Shown here one piece after another: positions 16,914-23,726 of a DNA stretch of 23,739 bases. Location of the stretch: contig JBNJEL010000022.1 in assembly GCA_051745835.1 (NCBI GenBank), positions 1 through 23,739 of the forward strand. The letters run 5' to 3'. Each line of letters starts with the position of its first letter. Position 1 is the first letter of the stretch. This DNA comes from JBNJEL01 sp051745835 (GTDB lineage: Bacteria > Bacillota > Halanaerobiia > Halobacteroidales > Acetohalobiaceae). The notes beneath the pieces are model-generated. The model was not told the origin of the DNA. It saw nothing but the letters and a program-made list of their open reading frames with translations, and searched no databases. The translations under genes and the position numbers were made by a program.

Positions 16914-18998
16914 TTAATCTAATTCTACTTCAATAGTAGAACCAGACTCAGTTCTTAAACCAGCTTCTGGCTGTTGAGTTTTTATCTTACCTTCTCCTTG
17001 CCACTCTAACTGCAATCTCAAATCAGCTAATAAAGATTGTGCTTTCTCTAAAGTCATCCCTGACAAATCGGGAACTGTTACTTTATATCTATCCTTATGC
17101 TCTAAACCTTGCTCAGAGAAGAGAATTACTGTACTTCCTGGCTTAATCTTTGCTCCTGGTGCCGGTAGTTGGTCAATTACCTTATCTCCGTCACCTTCAA
17201 TCTTAACTGCTAATCCTACTTCTTGTAACTTAGACTGTCCATATCCAAACGAACGATTAATTAAATTAGGCACTCTAACTTCATCTGTTTCTGTTTGATT
17301 GTCTGTATCTTCATTCTCATTATCCGCTTTTGGAGGAATCTCTAAATAACGCAGAACATCCTTAGCTACATTATGAAAGATAGGAGCTGCTATCTGCGAT
17401 CCATAGTAAGGATAACTAGTAACCCCTTTCATTACTACTAAAATAGTTAATTGTGGATTGTCGGCTGGTAAGATACCTACAAATGAAGAATCATAAGCAC
17501 TAACTCCATAATGTTTAGCAGTTCCCGTCTTACCACCAATTTGATATCCTTCTACCTGCGCTTTCTTACCCGAGCCATTTGCTACCACTCCGGTTAATAA
17601 CTTACGAGCACTAGAGGCTGTTTCCTCTGAAATAACTCGCCTAATTACTTGAGGTTGAAATTCCTTAACTAACTTACCTGTCTCATTCTCAATTTTATCT
17701 ACTAATCTAGGTTGTAAGAGCTTACCCCCATTTGCAACAGCTGACACAGCTGTAACCAATTGAATTGGTGTCACTGAAATACCATGACCAAAGGACATCG
17801 TAGCTAACTCAACCGGGCCAATATCATCATAATCATAAAGCAATCCGTTAGCTTCTCCTGGCAAATTAATATCAGTCTTCTCTCCAAATCCCAAACCGGT
17901 TATATAATGATGAAACTTCTTCTTACCAGTTCTTTGACCAACCTGCACAAAACCAGGGTTGCATGAATTTTCTACAACTTCAGCAAAAGTCTGTTTACCA
18001 TGACCACCATGTTTCCAACAATTTATCTTCTCTCCTTCAACCTTGATATAACCAGGATCAAAAAAGGTATCTTGAGGATTAACCACTTCCTCTTCTAAAC
18101 CTGCTGCCATCGTAACAATTTTAAAGGTAGAACCAGGCTCATAAGTATCTGAAATAGCACTATTACGCCAACGTTGCGGAGAAAAATCAGAAAAGTGATT
18201 AGGGTTATAAGCCGGGCGATTAGCCAAAGCTAAAACGCCACCTGTCTGCGGATTCATTACAATAATTGTCCCTTCTTTAGCTTCATTAACCCGCAAAGCT
18301 TTCTCTAACTCACGTTCTGCTATGTACTGAATAACGTGGTCAATAGTTAAGTAAATATTATTCCCATCTTCAGGATTAGAATACTTCTCTACTCCTTGAG
18401 GCATCATCTGACCAGTAGCATCCTTTTCAATCATTATCCGTCCTGGTCGACCACTTAAGACTTGATCATAAGCTAATTCAATCCCGTTTAACCCTTGATT
18501 ATCAACGCCTGAAAAACCTAAAACGTGAGATGCTAACTCTCCCTTAGGATAAAAACGCTTACTCTCTTCAGTAAATGTAATCCCTGCCAAATCTAAAGAC
18601 TTAATCTTCTTTGCTTTATCATCATCTACCTTACGAGCAATATAAACCGCATAAGCATCCTTAGTAATCTTTTGGTAGATACTCTCTTGATCTGATTCTA
18701 AAATCAAAGCTAACTTCTCTGCTACCTGTCTAGGATTATTAATCTCAGGAGGTACAGCTACAACCGTTTCTGAACTACCACTAATTGCTAACTCCTCACC
18801 AGTACGATCATAAATAATACCCCGCTTAGGTTCTACCTTCAATTTACGTAATCTTTGATCTAAAGCTTTAGACTGATAAAAATCATTTTTAAAAAGTTGA
18901 ATCCAAGCTAATCTGGAAATAAGTCCCAACATAACAAAAACTACAATAAGAAAAAGTAGTAAAATCCTTTTCCTTACTTGTAGTTTAAATTCACTCAT
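16914..18998 (-). CDS. spoVD: Class B penicillin-binding protein with two PASTA domains (SpoVD/FtsI type)
   Basis: This membrane-anchored transpeptidase (694 aa) cross-links septal or spore-cortex peptidoglycan. It has one transmembrane segment (about residues 11-33) and a dimerisation domain with RGIIYDRTGEELA (59-71). The transpeptidase domain has active-site motifs STFK (Ser290 to Lys293), SCN (345-347) and KTG (490-492). An acidic linker (about 557-573) leads to two C-terminal PASTA domains (about 574-627 and 638-693). PASTA repeats place it with SpoVD and Pbp2x/Pbp2b rather than with proteobacterial FtsI. ATG at 18998 follows an AGGGGG site. It is the only class B PBP in this cluster, so it may serve vegetative division, sporulation or both; sequence does not decide. 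Confidence 0.95.
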   Translation of the reverse strand: MSEFKLQVRKRILLLFLIVVFVMLGLISRLAWIQLFKNDFYQSKALDQRLRKLKVEPKRGIIYDRTGEELAISGSSETVVAVPPEINNPRQVAEKLALILESDQESIYQKITKDAYAVYIARKVDDDKAKKIKSLDLAGITFTEESKRFYPKGELASHVLGFSGVDNQGLNGIELAYDQVLSGRPGRIMIEKDATGQMMPQGVEKYSNPEDGNNIYLTIDHVIQYIAERELEKALRVNEAKEGTIIVMNPQTGGVLALANRPAYNPNHFSDFSPQRWRNSAISDTYEPGSTFKIVTMAAGLEEEVVNPQDTFFDPGYIKVEGEKINCWKHGGHGKQTFAEVVENSCNPGFVQVGQRTGKKKFHHYITGLGFGEKTDINLPGEANGLLYDYDDIGPVELATMSFGHGISVTPIQLVTAVSAVANGGKLLQPRLVDKIENETGKLVKEFQPQVIRRVISEETASSARKLLTGVVANGSGKKAQVEGYQIGGKTGTAKHYGVSAYDSSFVGILPADNPQLTILVVMKGVTSYPYYGSQIAAPIFHNVAKDVLRYLEIPPKADNENEDTDNQTETDEVRVPNLINRSFGYGQSKLQEVGLAVKIEGDGDKVIDQLPAPGAKIKPGSTVILFSEQGLEHKDRYKVTVPDLSGMTLEKAQSLLADLRLQLEWQGEGKIKTQQPEAGLRTESGSTIEVELD

Positions 18999-19003
18999 CT
19001 AAT

Positions 19004-19031
19004 CCCCCTCTCTCATCTCATTACTAAGGGG
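19004..19031 (-). other. Possible hairpin covering the PBP ribosome binding site
   Basis: On the minus strand CCCCTT just after ftsL can pair with GAGGGG, which is the ribosome binding site of the downstream PBP gene. This gives six pairs, one of them a wobble, around a loop of about 15 bases. It could lower translation of the PBP, but the stem is short and may be chance. Confidence 0.25.
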
Positions 19032-19046
19032 CTCTATATTTTTATT

Positions 19047-19583
19047 TTAATCTTCTAATGTTCCAGCTTCCACCTTAGTAAAACTCTTTAGCCAAACTAC
19101 TACACTACGCCCTAATCTATTAATTTGTTTTAAATTATTTTTAGTTGTTGATTCAGTTTCCTGTTTAGTTGTCGAGTGTTCTGACTTATCAGTCGTCATA
19201 CTAAGATACTTAACCCGATTAGGCTCTTTCATCTCTAAATCCTTTTTAGCAATCTTTTCTATTCGACCTAAAGATTTATATTGTGAAACTTTAAGTTTTA
19301 ACTTCTGCTTCTGAGTCTGTAATTCTTCAATATTCTCCTGAGCTTGATTAATCTTAATATTTAACTTATTCATCTTGACATACCGATTAATATATAGAAT
19401 TAAGAAGGCTCCTATGATAACGATAATCAAAGCACCAATTAACATCCATAGAATAATATTATTAGAACGAGTATTATCTCCTTTATTTTCATTTTGGTGT
19501 TTACTATTAAATTTATTAGCAGTAGAATGGACCTGTTTATAATCCTTAACTTTATTATTATCTACTACTATCACTTTATTCAC
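19047..19583 (-). CDS. ftsL: Cell division protein FtsL
   Basis: This small bitopic protein (178 aa) forms the coiled-coil complex with DivIC/FtsB and DivIB/FtsQ that activates FtsW and its PBP. It has a polar, Asn/Lys-rich cytoplasmic N terminus and a single transmembrane segment (about residues 42-65). A heptad-like coiled coil follows (about 70-105), then the RIEKIAKKDLEMKEP region typical of FtsL/DivIC, and a Thr/Ser-rich tail. The name rests on this architecture and on position between rsmH and the PBP gene. The start is uncertain: GTG at 19583 or GTG at 19574; AGAGG and AGGTG are placed so that either could be used. Confidence 0.9.
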   Translation of the reverse strand: MNKVIVVDNNKVKDYKQVHSTANKFNSKHQNENKGDNTRSNNIILWMLIGALIIVIIGAFLILYINRYVKMNKLNIKINQAQENIEELQTQKQKLKLKVSQYKSLGRIEKIAKKDLEMKEPNRVKYLSMTTDKSEHSTTKQETESTTKNNLKQINRLGRSVVVWLKSFTKVEAGTLED

Positions 19584-19606
19584 CTACCTCTAGTTTTAGA
19601 ACTACA

Positions 19607-20542
19607 TTAGAGTTTTTCTGCTACTCTTAATTTCGCACTTCTAGCCCTTGGATTCTGATCTAATTCTTCTTGTTGAGCAGTAATAGGACTCTTAGTTATT
19701 ATCTTTACTTCTGACTCTTCATCACAAGCACAGATAGGAAAATCTGGCGGGCAAGTACAATCATTAGCTAACTCTCTAAATTTATGTTTAACTATTCTAT
19801 CCTCTAGTGAATGAAAAGTAATAAAAGCGGCTCTACCACCCTCTTTTAACCACGGTATTACCTTATAAATTGTCTCTTTAAGAATATCTAATTCATTATT
19901 CACTGCTATCCGCAGTGCTTGAAAAGTTCTACGAGCTGGATGAGGGCCATCACGTCTAGCGCTAGCTGGTATAGCAGCTTTGATTGTAGCTACTAACTCT
20001 GTAGTAAGAGTAAACTTTTGCTCTTGACGATCTTTAACTATAAACTCCGCAATTCTACTTGCCCATCTCTCTTCACCATACTCGGCAATAATCTCACTTA
20101 ATTCAGCTTGAGATAGATTATTAAGCAAATCAGCCGCTGTTGTAGTAGCACTTTGATCCATTCTCATATCTAAAGGTGCTTCATAGTGATAACTAAAACC
20201 GCGTTCTGGTGTATCAATCTGATGTGAAGAGAAACCCAAGTCAAACAGAAATCCATCTACACTTTTAATATCTAAATCTTCCAAAATTATATCTATATTC
20301 TGATAATTATCCTCTACTAACTCAACACTACAATCTACATTACTTAATCTATCTCGAGCAGCCTTAATTGCTGCTACATCCTGATCAATTCCAATTAAAG
20401 TACCTGCTGAGCTTAACTGTCTAGCTAATGCTAAAGAGTGACCAGCACCACCTACAGTACAATCTACATAAACTCCATCTTTTTTGCAATTTAGTAATTC
20501 AATACTCTCTTCTAATAAAACAGGAAGATGTTCAAAATTCAT
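19607..20542 (-). CDS. rsmH: 16S rRNA (cytosine(1402)-N4)-methyltransferase RsmH (MraW)
   Basis: RsmH (311 aa) methylates N4 of C1402 in the decoding region of 16S rRNA with S-adenosylmethionine. It begins FEHLPVLLEESIELL and has the SAM-binding DCTVGGAGHS at residues 27-36. Further signatures are LFDLGFSSHQID, RGFSYHYEAPLDMRMD, PHPARRTFQALRIAVN, ITFHSLEDRIVK and the C-terminal NPRARSAKLRV. ATG at 20542 follows AGGTGATA. It is the first gene of the dcw cluster here. The regulator gene mraZ, which precedes rsmH in many bacteria, is absent; the next gene upstream is a small divergent one. Confidence 0.97.
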   Translation of the reverse strand: MNFEHLPVLLEESIELLNCKKDGVYVDCTVGGAGHSLALARQLSSAGTLIGIDQDVAAIKAARDRLSNVDCSVELVEDNYQNIDIILEDLDIKSVDGFLFDLGFSSHQIDTPERGFSYHYEAPLDMRMDQSATTTAADLLNNLSQAELSEIIAEYGEERWASRIAEFIVKDRQEQKFTLTTELVATIKAAIPASARRDGPHPARRTFQALRIAVNNELDILKETIYKVIPWLKEGGRAAFITFHSLEDRIVKHKFRELANDCTCPPDFPICACDEESEVKIITKSPITAQQEELDQNPRARSAKLRVAEKL

Positions 20543-20815
20543 ATTATCACCTAACCACTATTATTTGCTATTCTAATAAACTTTATCATTACATATAATA
20601 AATAATGCTACTCTTTTTCTCCTACCATCACATCTTATTTATTCTAGGCTACTAATAAAAATCCCTTTAATTTCATCTAAAATATTCCCCAATCTAGGCT
20701 TTAACTACTTTAATAAATCTTAGGATTCTATATTTCTTACAAATTATACTTAATTATTCTGCACTATTTATCAAATAAAACATATAATAATATAAAGTTT
20801 AAAGGAGGGAGTAAT
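20543..20815. promoter_or_regulatory. Divergent intergenic region between rsmH and the 39-aa gene
   Basis: This AT-rich stretch of 273 bases must contain promoters in both directions. For rsmH (minus) a perfect TATAAT lies at 20743-20748 with TTGATA at 20769-20774, but the 20-base spacer is long. For the small gene (plus) TATAAT lies at 20783-20788 with no good -35. An 8-base direct repeat TCTAGGCT occurs twice, 50 bases apart. I see no further reading frame and no mraZ remnant. Confidence 0.45.
20643..20700. repeat. Pair of direct repeats TCTAGGCT, 50 bases apart
   Basis: The copies are at 20643-20650 and 20693-20700. With two flanking bases they match 9 of 10. They lie in the presumed leader of the dcw operon. 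A regulator site is possible; chance is also possible for an 8-mer. Confidence 0.4.
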
Positions 20816-20935
20816 ATGAAAGTAGATTTCTTCTTTGCCTGGTCTAAAAATGAAGAAGATGACTTAAAATCTTGGGGCGGCGGTTTTACTTTACCTAGCT
20901 TTCTTAGTTGGTTTAAAGGACTATTAAGCAAATAA
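20816..20935 (+). CDS. Small 39-residue protein of unknown function (amphipathic C terminus)
   Basis: This is the only plus-strand gene I can support. ATG at 20816 follows AAAGGAGG by seven bases, among the best ribosome sites in the window, and TATAAT lies about 28 bases upstream. The 39 residues begin MKVDFFFAWSKNEEDDLKSW, continue with three glycines and end FTLPSFLSWFKGLLSK. It has three tryptophans, an acidic middle (NEEDD) and a C-terminal segment that would form a short, positively charged amphipathic helix. The LPxFL core and length of that segment recall the SpoVM peptide, and the Gly-Gly step recalls secreted peptides cut after double glycine; neither is proven. Its stop codon touches the T tract of the convergent kinase terminator. 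I do not recognise the family. Confidence 0.7.
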   Translation: MKVDFFFAWSKNEEDDLKSWGGGFTLPSFLSWFKGLLSK

Positions 20936-20962
20936 AAAACCTCTAACTTTTAATATTAGAGG
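20934..20962 (-). terminator. Intrinsic terminator of the two-component operon
   Basis: The arms CCTCTAA (20940-20946) and TTAGAGG (20956-20962) form a seven-pair stem. On the minus strand it is followed by TTTTTTATTT. It begins ten bases after the kinase stop. For the convergent small gene the hairpin lacks a T tract, so it is a weak terminator in that direction. Confidence 0.85.
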
Positions 20963-20972
20963 CAAAATTAAT

Positions 20973-22340
20973 CTAATCTGATAAATTAGTAGGTAAACAA
21001 ATCATAACTTCAGTTCCCGCACCTAACTCGCTATTAATAGTAAGTTTACCTTCTAGAGATTTAACTAACTCATCGACAATAGCTAAGCCAACTCCTGTGC
21101 CACCTGTTCTTCTGGTGCGTGAAGTATCAACTCGATAGAACCTTTCACAAATATAAGGTAATTCCTTTTTAGGGATTCCTATCCCATTATCTTTAACTTT
21201 GATTAAAACTTTATCATCTTCTAATCTAGTAACAATACTGATTTCTCCTTGATCAGAAGTATACTTGTAAGCATTAGATACTAAGTTATTAATAATTTTA
21301 GTAACAGCTTCTTGATCTGAAATAAAATTAATTTCTGTTAAATCTAGCTGTAAATCAATCTCTTTATCACTAAAAGCAGCAGCAATATTATTAACAGAAT
21401 TGCGTATTAGTTGAGCTAGATCAATCTTTTCAAATTCAAAATCTTGCTGACCAGCTTCAGTAGTAGATAACTCTTGTAAATCTTCTACTAACTTAACTAA
21501 TCTAATAATTTCTTCATTAATAGATTCTAAATTCTTTTGATTAGGCTCTATAATTCCATCTTCTATAGCCTCTATATGACTTCTAATTGTAGTTAAAGGA
21601 GTTCGTAACTCATGAGCTATATCAGCTGTCATATTTTGTCGTAACTGTTCTAAATTCTGCAAGTGACTTGCTAAACTATTTAAATTATCTGCCAAAGTTC
21701 CTATTTCATCTTGAGAATCTATTTTAATCCGTTTATTTAAATCCCCTTGTTCCATTGCTTGAGCTATAGCTGACATCTGTCGCAAAGGTGAAGTAATTCT
21801 CTTAGAAATAATAAAACTAGCTAATAATACAATTAAACTAGTAATTATGCCTGCGGTAATAATAGAAGAATTTATTGTAGCACGAAAGTCTATATCTTCT
21901 TCACTCCACAGCCCTTTACGATTAAGTGGAGTAATATTAGCATAACCTACTACTTGAGAATTAACCTTAATTGGCAACTTAATAGTTCTCCCTTCTTGTT
22001 TTTTAACCCGATTAGTCATCATCCCTCTCCTCATATGTTGTGGAGCACACATACGTGAATCAAAAACTTTCTCTCCTTCTTTAGTTATCTGTACCCTTCT
22101 ACCAGTCATCATCTCCAAACGCATTAAGTTATGTCTAATATTCTGCCAACTATTTTGTTGCTGATAAAGACTGGCTAAAGAATTAACAATTCTTAAGTTC
22201 TGTTTACGTTCTACTTCTTGAACATAATTAGCAAATTTATTATTTAAGGACCAATTAATCATTAAACCTACAATAGTTATAGTAGCAATAGCAATTAATA
22301 AAAAAATCACAACTAATTTAAATAATAACTTACTTTTCAT
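20973..22340 (-). CDS. Sensor histidine kinase, HAMP-containing
   Basis: This membrane kinase (455 aa) should sense an external signal and phosphorylate the response regulator encoded just upstream. Transmembrane segments are at about residues 7-29 and 155-179, with an extracytoplasmic sensor of about 125 residues between them. A HAMP domain (about 180-232) is followed by the dimerisation helix with phospho-acceptor His243 in DIAHELRTPLTT. The ATPase domain has the N box NLVSNAYKYT, the G1 box DNGIGIP, ERFYRVDTSRTRRTGGTGVGL and the G2 motif. The sensor contains a Met/Cys/His-rich stretch, residues 97-108. ATG at 22340 follows AGGTG by six bases, and that site overlaps the end of the regulator gene. 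The signal is unknown. Confidence 0.95.
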   Translation of the reverse strand: MKSKLLFKLVVIFLLIAIATITIVGLMINWSLNNKFANYVQEVERKQNLRIVNSLASLYQQQNSWQNIRHNLMRLEMMTGRRVQITKEGEKVFDSRMCAPQHMRRGMMTNRVKKQEGRTIKLPIKVNSQVVGYANITPLNRKGLWSEEDIDFRATINSSIITAGIITSLIVLLASFIISKRITSPLRQMSAIAQAMEQGDLNKRIKIDSQDEIGTLADNLNSLASHLQNLEQLRQNMTADIAHELRTPLTTIRSHIEAIEDGIIEPNQKNLESINEEIIRLVKLVEDLQELSTTEAGQQDFEFEKIDLAQLIRNSVNNIAAAFSDKEIDLQLDLTEINFISDQEAVTKIINNLVSNAYKYTSDQGEISIVTRLEDDKVLIKVKDNGIGIPKKELPYICERFYRVDTSRTRRTGGTGVGLAIVDELVKSLEGKLTINSELGAGTEVMICLPTNLSD

Positions 22341-22343
22341 CAA

Positions 22344-23036
22344 TTACACCTCAAATTTATAACCGACACCATAAACTGTCTTAATAAATTGATTATTATC
22401 TATACCTAACTTCTGACGTAAATTCTTAATGTGAGCATCAATAGTTCGATTATAACCTACATAATCATAACCTTGAATTAATCTAGTTAACTGATCTCTA
22501 GAATAGACCTGTCCAGGATTTTCAGCTAAAAGTTTTGATAGCTTAAATTCTGTTGCTGTTAAATCTATATTCTCTCCATTAAAATAAACATTATATCCTT
22601 TAGTATCAACTACTAACTTATCCTGACCATCAATAAAATTCAACAAATTACTTTCACTCTCCACTTTATCACTCTTTACTCGCCGTAAATTAGCTTTTAC
22701 TCTAGCAACTAATTCACGTGGACTAAAAGGCTTAGTTAGATAATCATCAGCTCCCAGATTAAGTCCTTCAATTTTCTCTTCTTCAGAAGATTTTGCAGTC
22801 ACCATTATAATCGGTAAATTGGATTCATTTCTGATTATCTTACATACCTGCTCTCCTGAAATCTCTGGTAACATCAAGTCTAATATAACTAAATCAAGAT
22901 TATTATTCTTAAATGAATTAACTGCCTCTATGCCATCTTCTGCTATTAATACTTCATATCCTTCTTTTTCAAGATATGATTTAATTATATCTATTATCTT
23001 CTTCTCATCTTCAACAATCAGAATTTGTTGTTTCAT
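22344..23036 (-). CDS. OmpR/PhoB-family response regulator
   Basis: This DNA-binding regulator (230 aa) has an N-terminal receiver domain with acidic residues Glu9 and Asp10, phospho-acceptor Asp53 (VILDLMLPEISG), Thr80 and Lys82. The C-terminal winged-helix domain (about 130-230) includes LTATEFKLSKLLAENPGQVYSRDQL, with the recognition-helix region around YNRTIDAHIKNLRQKLG. ATG at 23036 lies eight bases after AGGAGG; an in-frame TTG at 23039 is less well placed. It precedes its kinase, the usual order, with only three bases between them. Target genes cannot be read from the sequence. Nothing ties it specifically to the dcw genes except position. Confidence 0.96.
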   Translation of the reverse strand: MKQQILIVEDEKKIIDIIKSYLEKEGYEVLIAEDGIEAVNSFKNNNLDLVILDLMLPEISGEQVCKIIRNESNLPIIMVTAKSSEEEKIEGLNLGADDYLTKPFSPRELVARVKANLRRVKSDKVESESNLLNFIDGQDKLVVDTKGYNVYFNGENIDLTATEFKLSKLLAENPGQVYSRDQLTRLIQGYDYVGYNRTIDAHIKNLRQKLGIDNNQFIKTVYGVGYKFEV

Positions 23037-23082
23037 CAACTAAGCCTCCTAACAAATTTCCAATCATTTCTTTTATATTTTA

Positions 23083-23116
23083 ATTATAACAAACTTATCT
23101 TCTAAACTCTAGTCAA
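23083..23116 (-). promoter_or_regulatory. Promoter of the two-component operon
   Basis: On the minus strand TGTTATAAT (23083-23091) is a perfect extended -10 element. TTGACT (23111-23116) is 5 of 6 for a -35 but stands 22 bases away, too far for ordinary use. The extended -10 could work alone, or an activator could compensate. The leader would be about 45 bases and ends in AGGAGG. Confidence 0.6.
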
Positions 23117-23139
23117 TCAAATATAATTTTAAACCAATT

Positions 23140-23167
23140 AAAAAAACCTCTGATTTATAATCAGAGG
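23140..23167 (-). terminator. Intrinsic terminator of the tRNA cluster
   Basis: A nine-pair perfect stem (CCTCTGATT at 23147-23155 with 23159-23167, three-base loop) is followed on the minus strand by seven T's. It lies 32 bases after the tRNA-His gene. Confidence 0.92.
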
Positions 23168-23198
23168 TTAAATGTCTACTTTAAATTTTAATGAAATA

Positions 23199-23276
23199 TG
23201 GGGTGAGTGATGGGATTCGAACCCACGGCCTCAGGAGCCACAATCCTGCGCTCTAACCAACTGAGCTACACCCACC
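23199..23276 (-). tRNA. tRNA-His (GTG)
   Basis: The cloverleaf is complete and the anticodon loop TTGTGGC gives GTG. The 5' end carries the extra G(-1), facing C73, that is specific to tRNA-His; the coordinates include it. CCA is encoded. It is the last tRNA of the cluster. Confidence 0.97.
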
Positions 23277-23282
23277 ATAAGA

Positions 23283-23359
23283 TGGTACGCCTGGGAGGAC
23301 TCGAACCCCCGACTCATGGATTAGAAGTCCATTGCTCTATCCACCTGAGCTACAGGCGC
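23283..23359 (-). tRNA. tRNA-Arg (TCT)
   Basis: The anticodon stem ATGGA/TCCAT encloses loop CTTCTAA, anticodon TCT, reading AGA/AGG. The acceptor GCGCCTG pairs with CAGGCGT, with a G1-T72 wobble. A73 and an encoded CCA are present. Confidence 0.97.
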
Positions 23360-23368
23360 AGAATAAAA

Positions 23369-23445
23369 TGGAGCGGGAAACCGGACTCGAACCGGCGACA
23401 CCCAGCTTGGAAGGCTGGTGCTCTAGCCAACTGAGCTATTCCCGC
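23369..23445 (-). tRNA. tRNA-Gly (TCC)
   Basis: The anticodon stem CCAGC/GCTGG encloses loop CTTCCAA, anticodon TCC, reading GGA/GGG. The acceptor GCGGGAA/TTCCCGC is fully paired. CCA is encoded. Confidence 0.97.
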
Positions 23446-23451
23446 TTAAAA

Positions 23452-23537
23452 TGGTGCGAAGGGCGGGAGTCGAACCCGCACGGGATAAACCCACTAGATC
23501 CTAAATCTAGCGTGTCTGCCAGTTCCACCACCTTCGC
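23452..23537 (-). tRNA. tRNA-Leu (TAG)
   Basis: This 86-base gene has the long variable arm of a class II tRNA. The anticodon stem CTAGA/TCTAG encloses loop TTTAGGA, anticodon TAG, reading CUN codons. The acceptor GCGAAGG pairs with CCTTCGC. CCA is encoded. Confidence 0.97.
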
Positions 23538-23554
23538 ATAAACAAATTTTAAAA

Positions 23555-23630
23555 TGGTGGCAAGACCCGGATTCGAACCGGGGACACGAGGATTTTCAAT
23601 CCACTGCTCTACCAACTGAGCTATCTCGCC
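23555..23630 (-). tRNA. tRNA-Phe (GAA)
   Basis: The cloverleaf has acceptor GGCGAGA/TCTTGCC, with a G4-T69 wobble, and T arm CCCGG/CCGGG. The anticodon loop TTGAAAA gives GAA. The anticodon stem GTGGA/TCCTC contains a T28-T42 mismatch. CCA is encoded. Confidence 0.96.
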
Positions 23631-23649
23631 GCATGTCAAGTAATTAATT

Positions 23650-23726
<77 letters not shown>

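Noticed and set aside
22819..23043. Plus-strand 74-codon frame inside the response regulator
   Set aside because: Antisense shadow with no start signal.
23207..23639. Open frames on both strands across the tRNA cluster that give peptides such as GGLEPPTHGLEVH
   Set aside because: They are readings through tRNA genes; the peptides come from the conserved T arm and D arm and are well-known false protein calls.
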